From Leptolyngbya sp. Heron Island J (GTDB lineage: Bacteria; Cyanobacteriota; Cyanobacteriia; Phormidesmidales; Phormidesmidaceae): a stretch of 64,000 nt of DNA. The stretch is taken from assembly GCF_000482245.1 (NCBI RefSeq), contig NZ_AWNH01000022.1:1-64000 (forward strand), given 5' to 3'. A model generated the notes under the pieces. It was not told the DNA's origin. It did not search any database and saw only the letters and a list, made by a program, of their open reading frames with translations. Made by a program: the position numbers and the translations under genes. Positions 45,598-53,058 of the stretch are shown piece by piece. How positions within the stretch are numbered: the stretch's first letter is position 1; each line of letters starts with the position of its first letter.

Positions 45598-46929
45598 TTA
45601 ACTACTAATCGACGGCAACCAGTTCACCAAAGATGGAAACGCAATAATTGCTACTAATACCAGCAACTGCAGTGCAATAAATGGCACAACGCCTCGATAG
45701 ATATTGGCTGTAGAGACATCTTTAGGAGCCACACCACGTAGATAAAATAGGGCAAATCCAAACGGTGGGGTTAAAAATGACGTTTGCATATTAGCTCCAA
45801 TAATCACCCCATACCACACTAGGTCTAGGCCCAACTGTTGAGCTACTGGTGCAAATAGAGGAATCACAATAAAGGCAATTTCAAAAAAGTCGATAAAAAA
45901 GCCGAGGATAAAAATCGTCACCATGCTGACGACTAAAAAGCCGAGGCTACCTCCAGGTAAATTGGTCAGCACATCAAAAATAAAGCTATCTCCCCGTAAT
46001 CCGCGAAACACCAAACTGAAGGCTGTAGACCCCAACAGGATAAAAATCACCATGGTGGTGGTTCGCAGTGTGCTGTCACAAACTTCCCGCAAACTGCTGA
46101 TAGTTAGCTGCCGATTAAAGGCCGCCAATATCATGGCACCAACAGCTCCCAAAGCACCCGCTTCTGTCGGTGTAGCAATACCAAAGAAAATGCTGCCTAA
46201 CACCAGCAAAATCAGCACTAGCGGTGGCACCATCACTTTACAGACCTTAAAAACTAGGGCTTGCCCCCTAGTTTTTAATAAGTCTGGGGGTAACGCAGGC
46301 AGTAAATCAGGTCGGACCAAGGCAATGACAGCGACATGTACAACGAATACCCCAGCCATCAGCAACCCTGGGATAAATGATCCCAAAAATAAATCCCCAA
46401 CAGATACGCCTAGCTGATCGGCTAAAACGACCAGCACAATGCTAGGTGGGATGATTTGGCCAAGGGTGCCTGACGCAGCAATAACACCTGTCGCAACGTC
46501 CTTGTTATAGCCATGGCGCAGCATCGTCGGTAGGGAAATTAGCCCCATGGTGACTACCGTAGCGGCAACAACTCCGGTTGTTGCCGCTAGCAGTGCGCCT
46601 ACAACAACGACTGCGATCGCTAACCCACCCCGCAGTCGACCAAACAGGCTGCCCATGGTTTCCAGCAGGTTTTCTGCAATCCCCGACTTCTCCAACATGG
46701 CTCCCATAAAAATAAAGTAGGGAATCGCCAGTAGAGTGAAATTATTCATAATGCCGAAGATTCGCTGCGGCATCGCAGTCAGAAAGACAGGGTCAAATAC
46801 ACCCAGGGCAATACCAATAGAACCAAACAGTATGGCTACCCCTCCCAGGGAAAACGCCACCGGATAACCCAGCGATAGGAGCACCAGGGCTCCGCCAAAC
46901 ATCAGCGGCCCCAACCAATCAGTTAGCAT
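45598..46929 (-). CDS. dctM: TRAP transporter large permease DctM
   Basis: 12-span ion-coupled permease subunit. PYFIFMGAMLEKSGIAENLL, ATTGVVAATVVTMGLISLPTML, ASGTLGQIIPPSIVLVVL, GIATPTEAGALGAVGA, and the C-terminal NMQTSFLTPPFGFALFYLRG are characteristic. The frame opens at 46956, but ATG 46929 (MLTDWLG) follows GGAGGCTGGAG and leaves only 11 bases overlap with dctQ. 443 aa. Confidence 0.95.
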   Translation of the reverse strand: MLTDWLGPLMFGGALVLLSLGYPVAFSLGGVAILFGSIGIALGVFDPVFLTAMPQRIFGIMNNFTLLAIPYFIFMGAMLEKSGIAENLLETMGSLFGRLRGGLAIAVVVVGALLAATTGVVAATVVTMGLISLPTMLRHGYNKDVATGVIAASGTLGQIIPPSIVLVVLADQLGVSVGDLFLGSFIPGLLMAGVFVVHVAVIALVRPDLLPALPPDLLKTRGQALVFKVCKVMVPPLVLILLVLGSIFFGIATPTEAGALGAVGAMILAAFNRQLTISSLREVCDSTLRTTTMVIFILLGSTAFSLVFRGLRGDSFIFDVLTNLPGGSLGFLVVSMVTIFILGFFIDFFEIAFIVIPLFAPVAQQLGLDLVWYGVIIGANMQTSFLTPPFGFALFYLRGVAPKDVSTANIYRGVVPFIALQLLVLVAIIAFPSLVNWLPSISS

Positions 46930-47491
46930 CTCCAGCCTCCCTATTGAGATCATCACGGGTTTCGTCTGCCGGTAAATTCCCCGAGAAAATCGCCCAATTT
47001 TTAATCGCTTCTGAAATGCCCTGCAAGATCAGCAGCCCAAAACTCACCAAAATCATGGTCTTGATGGGAAACCGCAGTAGACCACCAGGGTCCGGCGATG
47101 TTTCCCATACCACCCAGGATCTAACGACCGTTCCCCAAGAGAAATAAATTACCAGGGCCGAAAACGGGATCAAGAAAAGTATTGTCCCGATAAAGTCAGC
47201 CAAGGCTTTTTGGCGACGAGACCAGCGATCGTAAAATACGTCAACTCGAACATGACCACCTTTTTGTAGAGTGTAGGCAGCCCCTAGTAGAAAGACGATA
47301 TCAAATAGATACCATTGAGTTTCAATCAGCGCGTTAGAACTCAAATTTTGGCCGACTAAATTGCCTAGATAGCGACCCATGACATTCCAGGTACCCATGC
47401 CAATCATCGCTAGCACTAACCAGTAGGCAAACTTTCCTACTTGATTAGTAAATGCATCTATCCTACGAGCAACAGAAAGTAAGGAGCGCAA
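46919..47491 (-). CDS. dctQ: TRAP transporter small permease DctQ
   Basis: 190 residues, four spans, starting ~20 (FAYWLVLAMIGMGTWNVMGRYLG). FDIVFLLGAAYTLQKGGHVRVDVFYDRWS and KTMILVSFGLLILQGISEAIK match DctQ. Start is TTG 47491 (no upstream ATG). Overlaps dctM. The matching DctP is at 39.7 kb, not adjacent. Confidence 0.9.
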   Translation of the reverse strand: MRSLLSVARRIDAFTNQVGKFAYWLVLAMIGMGTWNVMGRYLGNLVGQNLSSNALIETQWYLFDIVFLLGAAYTLQKGGHVRVDVFYDRWSRRQKALADFIGTILFLIPFSALVIYFSWGTVVRSWVVWETSPDPGGLLRFPIKTMILVSFGLLILQGISEAIKNWAIFSGNLPADETRDDLNREAGDAN

Positions 47492-47650
47492 AACCTATTG
47501 CCAATTTTCTACCGTCGTATTTTATACCGCCGAGGCAGCGTATCCTGAGCAAGGGAACAATTTGCAATCTTGCATACAGTAATTCAGACCTCAGATTTGG
47601 GGTATCTCCTGCAAGAGTTGGATAAGGTTTTAGCGATCGCATCTAAGGCA

Positions 47651-49057
47651 TCAGGCAGTGAGACCAATACATTCTGCAAATAAAGCCTTGGCATCAGACA
47701 AAGCCCCTGCCTCTACCGCTAGCCTAATTTTTGCAATTGCGTCACCTAAACTAGCATTGCCAAGCACATACTCATTAATTTCATTATTCTCGTATTTCTT
47801 ATTAGCAAATAGGTCACAACAGGTCACATTAATATAAAGCTCAAGAATTAAAAGATGAGTGCAATTTTGATATAAATCATCTAGCTGAGAACATACATTG
47901 ACACCATATGTCCATAGATCTTCAATTCCTTGTGAAGTATCTGAACCAGAAGCAAAGATCCTTCTACTCACTAACTGTCGACTTTTTTCCAAAATGCTCT
48001 GCATAAGTTTTGGATACTGAATAAATTGCAAAGCATTATGGGCATGAGCCCCATCACTGGGTATTCCTTGAACGGCACCACATAGTAGATACTTAGTCCT
48101 ACTGACACTTGCCCACATCAATATCAATATGGACTCAATTAGTGCTCCAGATTTAATACTCAATGAAGGAGCAAGAAAACTAGATTGTGACAAGGGAAAT
48201 TCAAAATCAGAAAAATATAAAGGATTACTCGATGGTAATTCGAGCAATCCATCAATTTCTAACAAAAAGCTATAAATTGAATCTGTTAAGCTGTCTAACA
48301 GCTGCGGGGTTGATCGAATAGAGATCGGATTTTGCCGTTCGTAATCAGAATATTTACTACCTATATACTTTTCTAAGTACTGTCTCAATAACTCGCTGTG
48401 ATGCCTTACTAAAGGAGTATAAAAGTTGCTCTTGTTTGCCCCCACCAGTACGTTGTTTAATTTGGTAGTCTCTAAAAAAAGCATCCAAATACAACTAATT
48501 TTTCTAACTAGCGCAATAGAATAGCCAACATGAATGAATGAACCGTTGACCAAAGCCATAACTTCACCTGGCCCGGCATAATATTCGTCATTATTTTCTG
48601 CATATTTCAGAACAGAAGCCGCCCAGTGAGAACCAGGGATGACATCGCCGCAGGAGTAGGAAGAATCTTTTGGGATTTTGGGTATAAATCTGACATCATT
48701 AAGCGCTCTCAAAATAATGTCATACAGCTTTAGTGAAATGCCGGTGCCACCTGCGGCCAGGGAATACGCTTTTGCATAATTGATGCAGGCAGTCTCATAT
48801 TTCGAGTACCAGGGCTCAACACCTATCGTATGACTACTCAAAAAATCTGTATTAAACTTTTGAATTTCCGCCTCAGGCAGAACTTCTGTATCGCGATGAC
48901 CAACCCGTGTATTGGCACCATACATCCGAGAAGATGGCTGAGCAAGTAAGGATAAAAAAAACGATCGCTCACGTTCTATTCTATCCCTTGCAGCATACCA
49001 GTCAGTTGGAAGCTCATGACCTGCGATGTGATCCAAACATTTTTGCAAGCGTTTCAT
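47651..49057 (-). CDS. Divergent histidine/aromatic ammonia-lyase-like protein (Lyase_aromatic fold)
   Basis: Sequence pattern matches the HAL/PAL family across its length: Y46 in RMYGANTRVG, H76 in LSSHTIGV, MIO-triad position S135-C136-G137 in DSSYSCGDVIPG, N171 in EVMALVNGS, Q242/R248 in QNPISIRSTPQ, SNPL (277-280), F294, and E379 in SQGIEDLW. The canonical MIO Ala-Ser-Gly is Ser-Cys-Gly, and HAL Tyr280 is Ile245. So it is either a lyase using a Cys-derived MIO, or a MIO-free relative (ergothionase is a family member). 468 aa, close to HAL (~510). Last gene of the EgtC-led series; A+T-rich. Confidence 0.75.
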   Translation of the reverse strand: MKRLQKCLDHIAGHELPTDWYAARDRIERERSFFLSLLAQPSSRMYGANTRVGHRDTEVLPEAEIQKFNTDFLSSHTIGVEPWYSKYETACINYAKAYSLAAGGTGISLKLYDIILRALNDVRFIPKIPKDSSYSCGDVIPGSHWAASVLKYAENNDEYYAGPGEVMALVNGSFIHVGYSIALVRKISCIWMLFLETTKLNNVLVGANKSNFYTPLVRHHSELLRQYLEKYIGSKYSDYERQNPISIRSTPQLLDSLTDSIYSFLLEIDGLLELPSSNPLYFSDFEFPLSQSSFLAPSLSIKSGALIESILILMWASVSRTKYLLCGAVQGIPSDGAHAHNALQFIQYPKLMQSILEKSRQLVSRRIFASGSDTSQGIEDLWTYGVNVCSQLDDLYQNCTHLLILELYINVTCCDLFANKKYENNEINEYVLGNASLGDAIAKIRLAVEAGALSDAKALFAECIGLTA

Positions 49058-49099
49058 AGTATGGATTAACTTTCAACAGTTAATAGAACAGAGCTGTCA

Positions 49100-50323
49100 C
49101 TATCTGTCATTAGCATCTGCAGTTGCAAGGCGTATTTTTTTAGCTATTTCACGAGCCGCCGCCGGATCAAGATTACGCTGACGTAGCTCAAAAATACAAT
49201 TAATTAGCTGTTTTGTAGTGATTACATTTTCTAATTTCAGTAAAGACTCAGACAAACCTGGAATGCTATCAAGCGCTTTCTGACTAACCAATGGAATCGC
49301 CTCATAAGAGGGAAAGAAAGATTCAGCATCAGTTAACGTCAAAACCCTAGGTTGATACAGTTCTGGATCTGTTTCATATCCCACAAATACATCTGCAATT
49401 TTATTATTCAGTAATTCATATCGAGCCGTTATATTACAGGGCTCCACCCTCAGAAAATTCAGATTGTACCTTGAAGCTAAACCCAAGTAACAATCTTTTC
49501 GATTGAGAAATTCAGGATCTGCAGAAAAAGTTAATTCATGAGCGGCCCAACGTAGATCAGCTATTTCCAGAATTCCATATTTTTCAGCTGTTTCCTGATG
49601 CATTACTATGCTGTAACCCTCTGATGCACCTAAAGGTCTCATCCATCGCAGGCCAAGCTTACTGCCATATTGATTAAGGTTCTCAATTAATTCATCTAAG
49701 GACTTTTTTTGATGGTTGATATTGAAAAATTGAAGACATGTTCCTGTAAAGTCAACATACATATCAATCCAATTATTTTGTAGGTCAGCAAAGTTTTTTA
49801 AGCTCCCCCCATTAGGTACCCTTAATTCACATTGTGTTCCTGGTACCGTATTTTCAATCCAATCAGCCAAAAAATGAGCAAAAAATACCTGTGAAACATC
49901 AAGTTTTGAGCCAATAATCAGACGTTTCTGTTGCAAACGTTCCCCTGCCGTTATATCTCGACCTGCCAATATTGGCCAAAGTGCCTGTTCCGCAGTGCTT
50001 AGTTGCACAGAGATATCATTTTTGACCTCATCAACTTTTGACTGGATATTCTGTACTTGTCGTGATATTTCAACTTCTATATCTTGTCCTGGTAACTTCA
50101 GAGTAAATGACGTGATTGCCTGAGCTAAAGCAAGTAAAAGAAATGGCAAAAATAGCAATCCTAACAAGACCAGAACTTGGTTAGTTGCCCGCAACCATTC
50201 CAAAATTCCTAACTCGGATAAAAGCAGTACAACTAATAATCCTATGTAGGCAATAAAAACAATTGCAAAACCAGTATTAGCTATAAGGCCAGACGGAAAC
50301 GTATATTTTTTTCTATTAGGCAT
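49100..50323 (-). CDS. Membrane-anchored OpuAC (quaternary ammonium-binding) protein
   Basis: Two N-terminal spans (~12-36, 45-70), a coiled-coil linker (~80-110, EISRQVQNIQSKVDEVKNDI), then an OpuAC solute-binding domain from ~130: IIGSKLDVSQVFFAHFLADW, WIDMYVDFTGTC, WMRPLGASEGYSIVMHQET, AEKYGILEIADL, FSADPEFLNRKDCYLGL, FFPSYEAIPLV. OpuAC domains bind glycine betaine, choline or, in EgtU, ergothioneine. Usual ones are free or lipo-anchored beside a permease; here no ABC genes are adjacent, so a tethered receptor or feeder role is inferred. 407 aa. Confidence 0.8.
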   Translation of the reverse strand: MPNRKKYTFPSGLIANTGFAIVFIAYIGLLVVLLLSELGILEWLRATNQVLVLLGLLFLPFLLLALAQAITSFTLKLPGQDIEVEISRQVQNIQSKVDEVKNDISVQLSTAEQALWPILAGRDITAGERLQQKRLIIGSKLDVSQVFFAHFLADWIENTVPGTQCELRVPNGGSLKNFADLQNNWIDMYVDFTGTCLQFFNINHQKKSLDELIENLNQYGSKLGLRWMRPLGASEGYSIVMHQETAEKYGILEIADLRWAAHELTFSADPEFLNRKDCYLGLASRYNLNFLRVEPCNITARYELLNNKIADVFVGYETDPELYQPRVLTLTDAESFFPSYEAIPLVSQKALDSIPGLSESLLKLENVITTKQLINCIFELRQRNLDPAAAREIAKKIRLATADANDR

Positions 50324-50362
50324 GATTCCCCTCAGAAGTTCTGTGCTAGCTAGGCTTTTGAC

Positions 50363-51472
50363 CTAAATACTTCCTCCAATGTCTAATGCTCTAGCATCGA
50401 CAAAAAGTATCTGTCTTCTGAGGGGGCCATTTAAGATGCGAACCTGCACTAATTCATCTATATCATTGAGACCATCTAAATCACTTGAAATACTTGCATT
50501 CAGATAAGAATCAGGCCACATCTCAACCACTGCTTTGGTGCCATTAGCTAATAAGATATAGTTTTTATCTTGCTTATCAAAAAGAGCTTTCAGTTGTCCA
50601 TCACTAGAAAATGGATGTAAAATCACCAGTCTTTTTTCATCGATTTTATTGAGAACTCTTGTTGCAATCTTATCAATTCCTTCTTGACCTAACGATCTAA
50701 GCGCAGAATCAAATTCCTCAATTAAGCGTTTATTACTTGGATTTTTCTTAGATGCCATCAGATAGAATGGCACACTGTACAATGGAATATGTTGAATATC
50801 TTGCTGCTGCCGAGGAAAATTTTCTCGCAGCACTTCTTTACCAACCTCTGTTGCTTCCGCCACCATTTGCACTTGAGAATTGGTAAGCAGTTTTGAAAAT
50901 GCATCAACATTATCTTTAGCAAAAAATGATGTCTGAGATATTTTTTGGATATCTGGCGGATAACGATATCCTTCGATAGGTAGTAGCTTGTATCCTTTAA
51001 GAGACTGAAAAGATTGAAACTGCAGCAGTTCAGGATTATTTTTGAGGTTAAAGAAAATGGATGTCTCTACATCTAAAATAGGACTTGAGAAATAAAAGTC
51101 TTTTTCCCTGTCTGGGGTTTTTATGTAGGGAAAAATACCTCGTATATCGTGGTTCACTTCACTTTCGTATGCTGCCTCTTGACCTAGGAACCATGGCATG
51201 AATTTAAATTCAGCTTGGTAACCAGCTTCCTTCATTGCTTCGAAAATAACTGCTGAGGCAATGCCATACTCGTCCACCATTTCTCCACTAAAAGGAGAAT
51301 ATTCTCCAGCGACGAAAATAGCTGGCTTAATGGTTTCCGCTACCTGAGGATTTGAAGAGCCATAAATAATAAAAAAAACAGCTAGAACTGGTATTAGTAG
51401 TGACAACATCAAAGCTGTTGACCAGTCGACAGTCTTTTTTTCATTGAGCTTATATTTTAGTAGCGGTTCCAT
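50363..51472 (-). CDS. Membrane-anchored family-3 solute-binding protein
   Basis: One span at ~20-40 (ALMLSLLIPVLAVFFIIYG), then an SBP family-3 domain (~60-280): YGIASAVIFEAMKEAGYQAEFKFMPW, DIRGIFPYIKTPDREKDFYFS, LKGYKLLPIEGYRYPPDI, VPFYLMASKKNPS. About 85 extra residues follow (LVILHPFSSDGQLKALFD to the end), unrecognised. The frame opens at TTG 51499 inside egtC; ATG 51472 is preferred (starts after the egtC stop at 51486). Followed 39 bases later by the OpuAC gene. Confidence 0.78.
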   Translation of the reverse strand: MEPLLKYKLNEKKTVDWSTALMLSLLIPVLAVFFIIYGSSNPQVAETIKPAIFVAGEYSPFSGEMVDEYGIASAVIFEAMKEAGYQAEFKFMPWFLGQEAAYESEVNHDIRGIFPYIKTPDREKDFYFSSPILDVETSIFFNLKNNPELLQFQSFQSLKGYKLLPIEGYRYPPDIQKISQTSFFAKDNVDAFSKLLTNSQVQMVAEATEVGKEVLRENFPRQQQDIQHIPLYSVPFYLMASKKNPSNKRLIEEFDSALRSLGQEGIDKIATRVLNKIDEKRLVILHPFSSDGQLKALFDKQDKNYILLANGTKAVVEMWPDSYLNASISSDLDGLNDIDELVQVRILNGPLRRQILFVDARALDIGGSI

Positions 51473-51485
51473 TCTTTTAACTTGT

Positions 51486-52283
51486 CTATATGTTTTCAAT
51501 ATGATTGCTATGAATACGAGGTTGCAAATCTCTGGCTGTAACTGTCAAGCTCTGGGTTTGAGCCAACGGTTCCCAATCATCTTCAAATAAAGGCTCAGAG
51601 GCGAGAATAATGCCTTCAGCCTGGCGCAGTAAATAAAATGAAGGCGCTTTGGCTTGATTATCAAACCGGGCTGCCACTAGCTGCTGACCATCACTGAGGA
51701 CAATTACACCTGAGACCCTCACATCATAGGTGTTGGCTAAAGACTGAACGATTTCAATAGCCTGTTCTAAGGCACCCAAAAGCTTTAGCTGAGGCTCAAG
51801 CTCTAACAAATGGGTAATCAGCGCAAAAATATGTTCAGAGTCCGTTAGACCGTAGATATTTTGATAAGCGACATCACCAATTAAATCGCGCATGGGGCGA
51901 TAGAGAGTTTGGCGAAACTTATCAATATAGCCATTGTGAACAAATAGAAGCTGACCATGGCGAAACGGCTGACAGTTACTAAAGTCTAGGGGTAAGCCTG
52001 GTGTAGCACTCCGAATATTGGCAACAAATGATCGAGCTTGAATGTAGCGGCATAGATGCGGCAAGTTGGCGTCATTCCAAATGGGAAGCACATTCCGATA
52101 TACAAAAGGCTCCACGGTAATATCGTCAGGATGATGCCAGCCAAGGCCAAACCCATCAGCATTCAGCAACGCGACTTCCAATTCCTTAGGTTGATAACTT
52201 TGCACCAGCAGGGAATGCTCGGGCTTGAGAATAAGCTCTTCGAGGGGAATAGGTACGCCTAAATAGGCAAGTAAACGGCACAT
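51486..52283 (-). CDS. egtC: Class II glutamine amidotransferase, EgtC-like
   Basis: N-terminal-nucleophile amidotransferase beginning MCRLLAYLG (Cys2 nucleophile). NADGFGLGWHHPDD, ANIRSATPG, NCQPFRHGQLLFVHNGYI and LTDSEHIFALITHLLE are family motifs. EgtC hydrolyses gamma-glutamyl-hercynyl-cysteine sulfoxide in ergothioneine biosynthesis. egtB and egtD are not in this window, so the assignment to ergothioneine is by sequence class; YafJ-type amidotransferases look alike. 265 aa. First gene of the minus-strand series to 47651. Confidence 0.85.
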   Translation of the reverse strand: MCRLLAYLGVPIPLEELILKPEHSLLVQSYQPKELEVALLNADGFGLGWHHPDDITVEPFVYRNVLPIWNDANLPHLCRYIQARSFVANIRSATPGLPLDFSNCQPFRHGQLLFVHNGYIDKFRQTLYRPMRDLIGDVAYQNIYGLTDSEHIFALITHLLELEPQLKLLGALEQAIEIVQSLANTYDVRVSGVIVLSDGQQLVAARFDNQAKAPSFYLLRQAEGIILASEPLFEDDWEPLAQTQSLTVTARDLQPRIHSNHIENI

Positions 52284-52381
52284 GGCAGTCGGAGACAGAA
52301 AAAGCTGAATTCACGATTTTTGTGCCTTGAAATTAACCACATGGAGGCACACTCAAAACACAAAATTTATATCCTGATTCT

Positions 52382-52762
52382 TTAGTTTGTCAGAGAGAAA
52401 GCAGCCGTGGCTAAAAGTGCCCAGCCAATTATCAGGGCCAGTCCACCGATGGGGGCTACAGCACCTAGGACTTTGATACCAGATAGGCTCAAGCCGTAGA
52501 GACTACCGGAAAAAATCACAATACCGAGAATAAAGGCCCAACTAGCGTAGCTAAACCAGCGATTATCAGGAATTTGTAGCCATAGAAGTCCTACCAGGAG
52601 CAAAGCCAGGGAATGATACATCTGGTAGCGGGTGCCGATCTCAAAGGTGCCTAGGGCTTTCTCAGTCAGCTGTGCTTTGAGGGCATGGGCTCCAAAAGCA
52701 CCACCTGCCACAGATAGACCACCTAAGATGGATGCGATCGCAATACACAGACGAGCAGTCAT
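52382..52762 (-). CDS. DUF423 inner-membrane protein
   Basis: 126 residues, four spans. IASILGGLSVAGGAFGAHALKA, TRYQMYHSLALLLVG, and ASWAFILGIVIFSGSLYGLSLSG match DUF423 (YgdD-like). Function unknown; some homologues have been studied in acid/osmotic responses. 99 bases upstream of egtC on the same strand. Confidence 0.9.
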   Translation of the reverse strand: MTARLCIAIASILGGLSVAGGAFGAHALKAQLTEKALGTFEIGTRYQMYHSLALLLVGLLWLQIPDNRWFSYASWAFILGIVIFSGSLYGLSLSGIKVLGAVAPIGGLALIIGWALLATAAFSLTN

Positions 52763-53058
52763 AGTGTAGTTAGAAAAACGAACTTCTACAGAGTAAACAA
52801 TGCTCTGCCACTCTGTCTTAGGGATTGTGATTAAAGCAACCGATGTTGATTTACTTCAGCAAATCTTATTGTCAAGTTGGCTAGTTTTACGTAGGGTGTT
52901 TTATCGGAATGGCTGGTCTCATCCGTGAAAAAACAATCGAGAACTCCCCCACTCTGGAATCAAACCAATTTTTTATGGAGCAATCGCGATAGCGCCCCCA
53001 CAACTTATCGCTGTTGTTGTTTGAACTCTTAATCATTCTCAATTGAGTCTGAGTGCTA

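Noticed and set aside
42200-52730. Lack of HIP1 octamers as proof of horizontal transfer
   Set aside because: Stretches of 4-5 kb without HIP1 also occur over rpsB-tsf and kaiABC, so the absence is weak evidence. Base composition and gene order were used instead.
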